Source of the DNA: Verrucomicrobiales bacterium
GTDB taxonomy: Bacteria; Verrucomicrobiota; Verrucomicrobiia; Limisphaerales; UBA11320
Assembly: GCA_016793885.1 (NCBI GenBank)
Contig: JAEUHE010000160.1
Span: 1-39,418, forward strand
Reading direction: 5' to 3'
Length of the DNA stretch: 39,418 bases
Shown here: in pieces, positions 7,179 through 15,222 of the stretch
Layout: the number at the start of each line of letters is the position of its first letter
Numbering within the stretch: the stretch's first letter is position 1
Notes under the pieces: generated by a model
Told to the model about the DNA's origin: nothing
The model's database searches: none
Seen by the model: the letters and a program-made list of their open reading frames with translations, nothing else
Made by a program: the position numbers and the translations under genes

Positions 7179-8006
7179 ATGCCGCAACTGCGATGGATCT
7201 TGGCGCTCGTTTCCCTCTTCGTGGGGATTCTGGGTGCCTCTGCTGCGACCTCGTCGACCAACCTCACCGCTACTCCGAGCGCCTCCGCCCGGCCGGTGGC
7301 GACTCGCAAGTTCGTCGACTACGCTCACCCCCTGCGCGATTATTTCAGCCGTCGCGTTTCGGGATGGTCCGTGTTGGTGGAGCAGGAGATGCTGGACAAA
7401 GATCCGGCGACCGCCAAAAAGGCCATCGCCCGCCTGGAAGTTAAGCTGAAGGAAGTGCGCGATGTGCTCCCGAGTCATGCGGTCCGTCGCCTCCAGTCGG
7501 TTCCCATCTTTCTGATGTTTGGCGAGCAATCGACCCACGATGGTAAATCCGAAGGGGCTCAGTTCTTCGCTCAGGCGGCTCCGCGCTACTTCAAGAATCT
7601 CGATCCTCGCATGGGCGGCAGTGTCGTCATCTACTCAGCCAAACATTTCAACTCCATGACCGAGTTTGGCTCCCTGAAACTCCTCCTGCACGAGCTTTCC
7701 CATGCCTGGCATCTGGAGCAATGGTCGGAGAACCGGGCCGACATCCTCATGGCCTACAACAGCGCCAAGGACAAAGGGCTCTATCGCAACGTTCGCAAGT
7801 CCGATGGAACCAATCTCGAGGAGACCTACGCCACGGTGAACCACCTGGAGTACTTCGCCGAGCTGTCGTGCATCTGGTTCACCGGCAACGATCATTTTCC
7901 CTTCGACCGCGGCGATTTAAAGCTCTACGACCAAAGCGGCTATGATCTGGTTCGTAAACTTTGGTCGGAAAACGGGGGGAACGAACAGCCCCTCGTGAAG
8001 AAGTAA
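7179..8006 (+). CDS. Secreted zinc metallopeptidase (HExxH, gluzincin-like)
   Basis: A 275-aa protein with an N-terminal signal peptide (hydrophobic residues 6-22, likely cut after Ala-Ser-Ala near 22). The zinc-site motif HELSH is at 171-175, and a downstream helix with EYFAE (224-228) supplies a plausible glutamate third ligand, as in gluzincins such as the anthrax-lethal-factor-like group. The HELSHAW...YFAELS spacing of about 50 residues fits that layout. It would act outside the cytoplasm on unknown protein substrates. The gene is a single transcription unit by spacing: 402 bp from the tRNA and 170 bp before the sigma factor. Exact family is uncertain; a non-catalytic zinc protein is less likely because all expected ligands are present. 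Confidence 0.8.
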   Translation: MPQLRWILALVSLFVGILGASAATSSTNLTATPSASARPVATRKFVDYAHPLRDYFSRRVSGWSVLVEQEMLDKDPATAKKAIARLEVKLKEVRDVLPSHAVRRLQSVPIFLMFGEQSTHDGKSEGAQFFAQAAPRYFKNLDPRMGGSVVIYSAKHFNSMTEFGSLKLLLHELSHAWHLEQWSENRADILMAYNSAKDKGLYRNVRKSDGTNLEETYATVNHLEYFAELSCIWFTGNDHFPFDRGDLKLYDQSGYDLVRKLWSENGGNEQPLVKK

Positions 8007-8176
8007 GGGCGAGCAAGACAGGGGCGAGCGCGCTCTGCGGAATACTGGCCCCGCCTCCATCGGAAGTGACTGGCGTCCTGCTGGTTTTGGGGACAAAAGC
8101 CTGATGCAGATTTCTCACAAAAGGCAGTTTGCATCGGTCGCCCGACTGGTTAGTATTCTTCCCAGTGGACGTATCG

Positions 8177-8740
8177 ATGCAAAGTTCGGGTGTTCCTCGA
8201 GGCCACGCCGCCATTCAGGCGCTCCCAGCCGAGGAACTTTTGCCCTTGGTGTACAATGAACTCAGGACGTTGGCAGCGCGCAAGCTTTTGACGGAGCGTC
8301 CGGGCACATTGCAGCCCACGGCTCTGGTGCACGAAGCCTGGATCCGGTTAATGGGAAGCGATAATCCCCCTCGATTCGAAAACGATGGCCATTTCTTCTC
8401 CGCCGCGGCCGAAGCGATGCGCCGCATTCTGATCGAACGCGCCCGCCAGCGAAATTCTGTCAAACGAGGAGGCGGTGCGGTTCCCCTGGATGTCGCCGAA
8501 TTGGAAATTCCCGCCATCGCCGAGGACGACGATACTCTGCTGGCGGTCAACCAAGCCCTGGAGGCGTTTGCCACTCACGATCCTGAGGTGGCGCGGTTCA
8601 TCACTCTCCGATTTTTTGTCGGACTCACTAACTCCCAAGCAGCCCTGGCCTTAGGCATTCCTGAGCGCACCGCGCGCAGGCACTGGAGCTTCGCCCGGGC
8701 TTGGCTGTATCGGGAGATCAAACGAGAGCAGGGGGGATAG
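8177..8740 (+). CDS. ECF-like RNA polymerase sigma factor (Sig-70_X6 type)
   Basis: A 187-aa sigma factor from the ATG at 8177; a TTG at 8129 in the same frame would add 16 residues without support. The region-2 part carries the family pattern PLVYNELRTLAARK and LVHEAWIRL followed by HFFSAAAEAMRRIL. Region 4 at the C-terminus contains the helix-turn-helix (TNSQAALALGIPERTARRHW). This subfamily is common in Planctomycetes and Verrucomicrobia and usually sits beside a Ser/Thr kinase instead of an anti-sigma factor, as here: the kinase starts 10 nt after the stop. It probably directs polymerase to its own operon or to export genes; the target promoter is not identifiable in this window. Confidence 0.93.
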   Translation: MQSSGVPRGHAAIQALPAEELLPLVYNELRTLAARKLLTERPGTLQPTALVHEAWIRLMGSDNPPRFENDGHFFSAAAEAMRRILIERARQRNSVKRGGGAVPLDVAELEIPAIAEDDDTLLAVNQALEAFATHDPEVARFITLRFFVGLTNSQAALALGIPERTARRHWSFARAWLYREIKREQGG

Positions 8741-8750
8741 CTCACCGGAG

Positions 8751-11700
8751 ATGAGTCTTCACATGGAGGAGTTCCAGACAATCCGTTCGATTTTCGACGA
8801 AGCTCTCGAGATGCCGGATAACACGGGGCGACAGGCTTTTCTCGAGAAGGCGTGCGCTGGATCGCTGAAGATCAAGACGGAGGTTGAGGAATTGTTGATG
8901 GCTCACGATCGGGCGGGGGAGGTTAAGCTGTTCCAAGGCGAAGTTAGTTCCGCCCAGCCCACGCTTGAACTGTGGGATGACAATTGGGAGGGCCGACGCT
9001 TCGGTCCTTACACGGTCCTAGACAAATTGGGAGAGGGCGGGGTGGGCATTGTTTATCTCGCGGAGCAATCGGTGCCGGTGCGGCGTCGCGTGGCCCTCAA
9101 GCTGATTAAGCCGGGCATGGATTCCCGTTCGGTGCTCGCCCGGTTTGAGCTGGAGCGCAAGGTCCTGGAGCGCATGGACCATCCGAACATTGCCAAGGTT
9201 TTGGATGCCGGGATGACCCCGCAAGGCCGCCCTTACTTCGTCATGGAGTGGGTGAAGGGGGAACGTATCACCGACTTCTGCAACAGTCGGAACCTGTCCG
9301 TCGCTGAGCGTCTTCGCCTGGTCGTTCAGGTGTGTCACGCCGTTCAGCACGCTCACCAGAAGGGAATCATTCATCGCGACCTCAAACCCTCCAATATTCT
9401 GGTGGTTTCGGTCGATGACTCCCGTCCTGTGCCCAAGGTGATCGACTTCGGGATCGCCAAAGCCACCTCCGAGGAGGGCAACGAGGGGGGATACCATACC
9501 TTGACCGCATCGAATCCTGCTCTCGATGGCGTCCTGGGAACCCCGGCCTATATGAGTCCGGAACAGGCGGCCGAGGGGCGGCCGGATCTGGATACGCGCA
9601 CGGATGTATATTCACTGGGGGTGCTGCTGTATGAGCTAGTGGCCGGACAACCGCCCTTTGCCACCCCCTGGCTGCTCTCGGGTGGGCTGGCGGCGATGCG
9701 GAGAAGGATTTTGGAGGTGGAGCCTCCGCGACCCTCCTCGAGCCTTGTCGCCTTGGAAGCTGCCAACTTAGAAGCCGTGGCGTCGGAGCGGGGGGAGACT
9801 GCGGATCGCTTGGTTTCCGCCCTGCGCGGAGATCTCGACTGGATCGTTCTCAAAGCCATGGCCAAGCAGCGGCAGCATCGCTACCCGACTGCCAACAGCC
9901 TCGCCCAGGACCTCGACAGGCATTTGGCGCACCGTCCCGTGGAGGCTCGTCCTCCGACTTCGGGATATCTCTTCGGACGTTTTATACGGCGGAATCGGCT
10001 GATGGTTGGGTTTCTTGCCACGGTGGGACTGATTTTTGTTTTCGGGCTGGCGGTGTCCGGTTGGCAATGGCGGCGGGCGTTGCGGGCGGAGCATTTGCAG
10101 CGCCTGCTTCGTCAAGAGGCGGAGCAGGCCCAGCATCAAACGCTTTTTCGAGCTTACTCTGCCGACATGAAGGTCGCCTCGGTGGCGCTCGAGGCCGGTA
10201 ACCTTGGCCAAGCGATGAACCTGCTGGATCGCTACGTGCCCACTGTCAATCCCCGGTCCAATCCTCCTTCAGGGGATATCCGAGGTTTTGAATGGTATTA
10301 TCTGCAGCATCTGGCGCACGGACGGGAGATTTCCTCTTTTGCGCATCACCGCATGGTCGCCGCTGTTAGATCCCCCGGTAACGACGACTGGATTGCGGCC
10401 TCCTCCTGTCCTGGCGATGTGCGGATCTGGGATCGGAGCTCCGGTTCGCTCTTGCACAGTTTCCCCGCCTTGGAACATCAGTCCACTCGCTCGAGTTTGG
10501 ATCTGTCATCCGACGGACAACTGTTGGTCTACCTGACTGAGAAGGCGGCGATTGTGCGGGACACCTCCACCTGGATCGAGGTGTTCTCCTATCCTGGGAA
10601 TTGGAAAGGGGTGTCTTTTTCCCCGATGGAACATCGCTTCGCTTTGCTGAGCTTGACGGCAATTCGGATTGTGGATGCGGATTCGAGCGATTCCGTCTTG
10701 TCAATTGCCCTTCCTGAGTCGCTGCGGAAAAACCAAGGAGACCTGAGTTTTTGCGGGAAACAGGCGGAATGGCTGGCGGTGATGCATGCCGGCGATCTGT
10801 GGATTTTGGAAGCGGCCACCGGACTCGTGATGTGGAAACCCAACCTGGGTGACAGCTCGCTTCTGACCGCGCTGGCCACCTCGCGCGATGGCCGTCTGGT
10901 GGCCGTGGGGGATTCGGCCGGCCGGCTAAAAACATTCGATCTGGAACGTCGGGAGTTGGTCCAGTCGGTGGATGCTCATCCCGGATGGCTGCTGGGGGTC
11001 GCTTTTTCGAATAGCGGTGAGAGGATCGCCACCGGGGGCGGCGATCAGACCCTTCGTGTTTGGCCGATCGATCCGCGCGGGAAAGTGGGCCAAGTCGAGG
11101 CCACCCTGCGGGGCCACCTGAACGAAGTTTGGGCCGTGGCGTTTTCCGCCGATGATCAGCACTTGATCTCAGGCGGAAAGGACACCCTGGTTAAATGGTG
11201 GAGCGCCACGATTCCGGATCCGCCCCACACCGACCTGCCCACGCCCCCGCTCGGGATGCTGGCCGGATTCTCGGGCGATGGACGCTATTATCGCGTGGTG
11301 GACGTGAACCAGGTCCTCCACTGGTTGCCGGTCCAACCGGGGGCTCAACCCTTGAAGCCGCTGCCCTTGAGAACCTTGTTGAACGGTGAGGACGTCAGCC
11401 CGTGGCGGTTAGCGATTGGCGATGATTCCCTCACGGCCTTGCGAAGGAATGGGGTTCTGGAAACGCGGGGCCTTCCGCTCGGGGAGGTGCGGAAGCAGGT
11501 GAAGATGAACGGGATCACCAACTCGGTTTTGGCTAGTCTCTCTGCCGATCAACGCTGGCTGGTGGATTTGGAGTACAATTCGATCACCGCCAGCTTGTGG
11601 GATACGCAGAGCGGGGAACGGCGGGCCACCCTGCCCGGCTACGTCGATAACGAGTCGGTGCCGCGTCGCTGTCGTTTCGCCTTTTCCCCCGACGGTCGGT

Positions 11701-12179
11701 GGCTGGCTTACGCCGTTCGGAACTTTGGAATCGGGATCTGGGATCTCAAATCGAATAGGATCGGCGCAACCCTGCAAGGCCACGCCTGGCAATTGTATTG
11801 CCTCGCCTTCTCGCCCGACAGCACCCGCTTAGCGAGTTCTAGCTGGGACGGTTCGGTGATGATTTGGGATGTGGCCACCTGGGAGCTGGCCATGCCTGCC
11901 CTGCGGGGACATTTTGCAGGTGTTATGGCCGTCTCCTTCGTCCCCGATGGACGAACCTTGGTCACCCAAGGGGGGGAAGGGGTCCTGAAGTTCTGGAATG
12001 TCGTTACTGGCACCGAGGTTCACTCCGTCCCGACAGCCTCCACGCACTGGGTCTGTCCGGTTTCCGCCGATTTACGCCAGAGTGCTTGGCTCGACAAATC
12101 TACTGGCAAGGTCAGGTTGACCCCACTGGATCGGCTTGGCACCCGAACGGAGCCGGTACTTCTCAATCTTCAAAAATAG
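8751..12179 (+). CDS. Membrane Ser/Thr protein kinase with WD40 propeller
   Basis: A 1142-aa Hanks-type kinase. The kinase domain (about 87-395) has the glycine loop GEGGVG (94-99), lysine K117 in VALKLIK, the HRDLKPSN catalytic loop (208-215), IDFG (231-234) and the SPE of the activation segment (269-271), so it looks active. One membrane helix at about 417-438 is followed by an exterior part made largely of WD40 blades (about 535-1120) with repeated WD or FW strand ends such as RIWD, KWWS, SLWD, GIWD, MIWD and KFWN. The ATG at 8751 is 10 nt after the sigma stop; an ATG at 8763 is an alternative. The pairing suggests that an outside signal sensed by the propeller controls the sigma factor by phosphorylation, as inferred for related pairs. 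Confidence 0.93.
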   Translation: MSLHMEEFQTIRSIFDEALEMPDNTGRQAFLEKACAGSLKIKTEVEELLMAHDRAGEVKLFQGEVSSAQPTLELWDDNWEGRRFGPYTVLDKLGEGGVGIVYLAEQSVPVRRRVALKLIKPGMDSRSVLARFELERKVLERMDHPNIAKVLDAGMTPQGRPYFVMEWVKGERITDFCNSRNLSVAERLRLVVQVCHAVQHAHQKGIIHRDLKPSNILVVSVDDSRPVPKVIDFGIAKATSEEGNEGGYHTLTASNPALDGVLGTPAYMSPEQAAEGRPDLDTRTDVYSLGVLLYELVAGQPPFATPWLLSGGLAAMRRRILEVEPPRPSSSLVALEAANLEAVASERGETADRLVSALRGDLDWIVLKAMAKQRQHRYPTANSLAQDLDRHLAHRPVEARPPTSGYLFGRFIRRNRLMVGFLATVGLIFVFGLAVSGWQWRRALRAEHLQRLLRQEAEQAQHQTLFRAYSADMKVASVALEAGNLGQAMNLLDRYVPTVNPRSNPPSGDIRGFEWYYLQHLAHGREISSFAHHRMVAAVRSPGNDDWIAASSCPGDVRIWDRSSGSLLHSFPALEHQSTRSSLDLSSDGQLLVYLTEKAAIVRDTSTWIEVFSYPGNWKGVSFSPMEHRFALLSLTAIRIVDADSSDSVLSIALPESLRKNQGDLSFCGKQAEWLAVMHAGDLWILEAATGLVMWKPNLGDSSLLTALATSRDGRLVAVGDSAGRLKTFDLERRELVQSVDAHPGWLLGVAFSNSGERIATGGGDQTLRVWPIDPRGKVGQVEATLRGHLNEVWAVAFSADDQHLISGGKDTLVKWWSATIPDPPHTDLPTPPLGMLAGFSGDGRYYRVVDVNQVLHWLPVQPGAQPLKPLPLRTLLNGEDVSPWRLAIGDDSLTALRRNGVLETRGLPLGEVRKQVKMNGITNSVLASLSADQRWLVDLEYNSITASLWDTQSGERRATLPGYVDNESVPRRCRFAFSPDGRWLAYAVRNFGIGIWDLKSNRIGATLQGHAWQLYCLAFSPDSTRLASSSWDGSVMIWDVATWELAMPALRGHFAGVMAVSFVPDGRTLVTQGGEGVLKFWNVVTGTEVHSVPTASTHWVCPVSADLRQSAWLDKSTGKVRLTPLDRLGTRTEPVLLNLQK

Positions 12180-12219
12180 TTGGCCAGCTTCGTCGCGGCA
12201 TTTCGCCTTAGTAAGGTGA

Positions 12220-13260
12220 TTGAATCCTTTTGCTGCATTCGTTCCCTTTCATGGGCTAGCCCTGTCAACTTGGCTGACTAGGTGTGCTGGGAGCCTGGGG
12301 ATGATGGTAGGCTGCTTCCTCCTCTGCTCGTGTCGGGATCCGGGCGCCTCGGCTCCGGGTGGAGGGGGGGCTCATCGACGCCACCCTGGCGCTCTTGCCC
12401 AGGTGGGAGACACACCGATTACGGAGGAGATGTTCCGTCGGGAATGGGCTCGCCGGCATCGGCCCGTGGTCGTCTTGAAGGAGCCCACCGAGGCGGATCG
12501 GGCCGAGGTGCTGGAGGATCTGATCCGGCAGGAGACCCTCTGGGTGCGCGCTCAGGCGGAAGGTTTTGATCGATCCCCCGAGATGCAGGCACGATTTAAG
12601 GCCATGGTGGTGGGAGCTTTTCGCGAGGCGCATGCGAAGCCGCCGGCCACCGAGGTGACGGAGGAGGAACTACGGGCTCATTATGAGCTACAAAAGCCTC
12701 GGCTGCAGAGGCCCGCGGCGATCCGTGCGGCGGTCATCCTAGTGGCGGTTCCTCGCTCGGCCAGCGTCGAGAAGCGCGCTGCCGCTAAGGCCAAGGCGGA
12801 GTCGCTGGCGGAACGTGCCCTGGCTGCTGACGAGGCGCAGTTCACCGATCTGGCCCGGCTTCATTCCGACGATCAAGCGACGCGGTTTCGCGGTGGTGAA
12901 CTGGGATGGTTGACCCGCGAGTCGGTTGGGCGTGACAAGGAGTTGTTCGATGCTCTTCTGGCTTTGCCGAAGCCCGGTATTCTTTCAAAGGTGATTGAGA
13001 GTCCGGTAGGGTTCCAGGTTGCGAGGCTCTTGGAGAAGCGAGAGTCCGGACCTCGCCCGTTTGCCGAGGTGCGCGACCAATTACAGCATCAGCTTCAAAA
13101 CTCCCGCCGCGTGGATGCCGAGGAGGAATTTCATCAATCGCTCAAGCGTGGGTTGGCCATCGAGGTGGATCGCAGCCGGTTGGCGGCGTTGGATCTCCAG
13201 GTCCCCGCGAGCAGTCCGCCTTCTCTCCCTGGCGGTATCACGTCCACAACAACCCCATGA
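12220..13260 (+). CDS. Parvulin-type peptidyl-prolyl isomerase lipoprotein
   Basis: A 346-aa PpiC/SurA-like folding factor. A lipobox (LCS then Cys, about residues 36-39) follows a hydrophobic segment, so it is probably anchored to a periplasmic membrane face. Residues about 58-140 resemble the SurA-type N-terminal chaperone helices (VGDTPITEEMFRREW, EDLIRQETLW). The parvulin domain is at about 163-275, with the characteristic FTDLARLHSDD and RGGELGWL motifs. The start is TTG at 12220 with AAGGTG just upstream; an ATG at 12301 would leave almost no charged n-region. It sits 10 nt before the next exported protein and within the giant-protein operon, so those exported polypeptides are its likely clients. 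Confidence 0.88.
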   Translation: MNPFAAFVPFHGLALSTWLTRCAGSLGMMVGCFLLCSCRDPGASAPGGGGAHRRHPGALAQVGDTPITEEMFRREWARRHRPVVVLKEPTEADRAEVLEDLIRQETLWVRAQAEGFDRSPEMQARFKAMVVGAFREAHAKPPATEVTEEELRAHYELQKPRLQRPAAIRAAVILVAVPRSASVEKRAAAKAKAESLAERALAADEAQFTDLARLHSDDQATRFRGGELGWLTRESVGRDKELFDALLALPKPGILSKVIESPVGFQVARLLEKRESGPRPFAEVRDQLQHQLQNSRRVDAEEEFHQSLKRGLAIEVDRSRLAALDLQVPASSPPSLPGGITSTTTP

Positions 13261-13270
13261 ATTTCAAGGC

Positions 13271-15205
13271 ATGAACGAGAACCGAACACACATGCGAGCC
13301 GCCAAGATCCGGTGGTTTGGGCGCGGAGTCGCCAAGCGCTCTGATGACCTCAGCACTGGGCGGACCATAGAAGAGTCCTGGAGACAGGAGCGGAGCACTA
13401 TTCCTGTGCTGGTGGCGTTGATCTTCCTGGCCATCAGCTCCACTTCGATGTTCGGCCAGATTCTGTCGCAGAGCTACGCTCTGAGGCAGGGCTGGAACGC
13501 CATTTACCTCGATCTGACACCGACCAATACCACCGCAGAGGTGATTCTCCAGGGACTGCCGATCCTGAGCGTCTGGCGTCCCCAGGACAAAACATCCTCC
13601 GTCGAGTTTATCGCCGACCCGGCTGAACCGGTGTGGAATCGGGACCAATGGCTGGTTCACATCCCCACCAATCGAGTTGAATCGCTCGACAACAATCTTT
13701 TCCAGATCGAAGGGGGAAGGCCCTACCTCATTCAGTTGTCAGCCCCCGCTACCTGGGTGGTTTCCGGCACGCCCTATTTCGGCCCAGTGAGCTGGAAGGC
13801 GGATGCCTACAATCTCAAAGGTTTTCCGATTGACGCGGAACTGGCTCCCAGTTTTGTGGATTACTTTCATAACTCTCCGGCGCACTACTCAGCGGCGGAC
13901 GGAACCCTCCAACCTATCTACCAGCTCGGCGCCTCGGGACGTTGGGAGCGGGTCGGCGACTCGGACTTAATGGATCCTCAGGCCGCTTACTGGGTGTTCT
14001 GCAAAGGGCCGTCGCAGTTCGTCGCTCCCTTGGAAGTGATCACGGACGCCCCCAACGGAGTCGACTTCGATCGCGGGCTCAAGGAAACAGTCATCCGCGT
14101 GGTGAACCGATCGGCGAACTCAATCAATGCGAGCGTCGCGGAGCAGGGTCGGGTCGGTGCGAGTGCCCTGACTCGTGGGGTGTTCGATCCCCAGCAGGGG
14201 GTCAAATGGGATCGGCTTCCGCCGATCCTGGTGTCTAGCCTCGGGGAAGGGGAATCCCTGGATCTTCGCCTGGCACCCGATCGAAGCCTGGTGCCGGATG
14301 CCGGATATGCGAGCTACCTCGACATCCGCGACAACGCCGGAACTCGCTTTTTACTGCCAATCCGAATCCGCCGTCTGGTGGTTCCTACCGGTGGCTTGCC
14401 TGCGGCCCAGGCAGCGGCTGCGAGGTTGGGCGGACTCTGGTCGGGGGTCATTTCGGTGAGCCAGGTGAGCGAAGCACACTCGGGACAGTTGGTCACGACC
14501 CAGACTTCGAAGAGCGGGGAACCGTTGCAGATCGAGCGGCGCGGAATCAGTGATGTCCCGACCCCGGTGCAGAGGACGTTTGATCTTCGCGTGCTGTTGC
14601 ATGTGAGCGCCACGGGGCAGACGCGCTTGCTGCATGAGGTCTGGCAGATGTGGCAGGATGGGACCTATAAGACTGAACCCGATGGCTCGAAGGCGGTTGA
14701 TAAACCGGGCCGATATGTGCTGGTCACCGAGGAATCCCTGCTGAGCCAGTTTCAGTCCGCAATTCTCAAGGATGGGCGTCCTGCCAATCGCAGGCTTAGT
14801 TCGGCGGCGTTCTACTTTCCACCGACGCCAGCTGGCAATCAGATCCAGTTGGCTGGGCTTTTTGGGATCAACCAGACCAACGTGGGAGGCTATCTGATTC
14901 CGTCCACGGATCCCCGGAACCCCTACCTCCACCGCTTTCATCCGGACCACGACAATCTCGACAATACGGAGTTTAAGGACTTCAAGCGCGAGGCCTTCGA
15001 CATTTCACGTCAGTTTCAGTTCGAGTTTCGTGATTGGAACACCGCGGACGGCCCTCGCCCACCTGACTACGGCTATGCGGTGATCTCCGGCGTTTATCGC
15101 GAGACTGTGACCGGGCTGCATCGTCAGCCCATCGCCGCCCAAGGCACGTTCCGACTCCGGCGCGTGGCGGAATCCACCGAGCTTAATCCTTCTGTCCAAC
15201 GCTGA
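13271..15205 (+). CDS. Exported 644-aa protein of unknown function
   Basis: The ATG at 13271 follows the isomerase stop by 10 nt. The frame is open further upstream, but those codons are the shadow of the isomerase gene. A long basic and polar n-region of about 43 residues leads to a hydrophobic segment (about 44-57) and a probable cleavage site near residue 62. The mature part is beta-rich and contains no enzyme motif that I recognise; it starts with a conserved-looking stretch (LRQGWNAIYLDLTPTN). Two charged, Asp/His-rich stretches near the C-terminus (about 560-590) may bind metal. It is 17 nt from the giant gene, so the two are probably co-translated and may be partners, for example an anchor or secretion companion. 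The function is unknown. Confidence 0.82.
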   Translation: MNENRTHMRAAKIRWFGRGVAKRSDDLSTGRTIEESWRQERSTIPVLVALIFLAISSTSMFGQILSQSYALRQGWNAIYLDLTPTNTTAEVILQGLPILSVWRPQDKTSSVEFIADPAEPVWNRDQWLVHIPTNRVESLDNNLFQIEGGRPYLIQLSAPATWVVSGTPYFGPVSWKADAYNLKGFPIDAELAPSFVDYFHNSPAHYSAADGTLQPIYQLGASGRWERVGDSDLMDPQAAYWVFCKGPSQFVAPLEVITDAPNGVDFDRGLKETVIRVVNRSANSINASVAEQGRVGASALTRGVFDPQQGVKWDRLPPILVSSLGEGESLDLRLAPDRSLVPDAGYASYLDIRDNAGTRFLLPIRIRRLVVPTGGLPAAQAAAARLGGLWSGVISVSQVSEAHSGQLVTTQTSKSGEPLQIERRGISDVPTPVQRTFDLRVLLHVSATGQTRLLHEVWQMWQDGTYKTEPDGSKAVDKPGRYVLVTEESLLSQFQSAILKDGRPANRRLSSAAFYFPPTPAGNQIQLAGLFGINQTNVGGYLIPSTDPRNPYLHRFHPDHDNLDNTEFKDFKREAFDISRQFQFEFRDWNTADGPRPPDYGYAVISGVYRETVTGLHRQPIAAQGTFRLRRVAESTELNPSVQR

Positions 15206-15222
15206 ACCCTCCTGTTGATCTC

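Noticed and set aside
7027..7449. 140-aa plus-strand frame overlapping the metallopeptidase start
   Set aside because: It covers the G-rich leader and reads out of frame through the peptidase gene, with no domain; the peptidase frame has a signal peptide and zinc motif.
13019..13270. Upstream extension of the 644-aa exported protein
   Set aside because: The region overlaps the end of the isomerase gene in another frame. The ATG at 13271 gives normal operon spacing.
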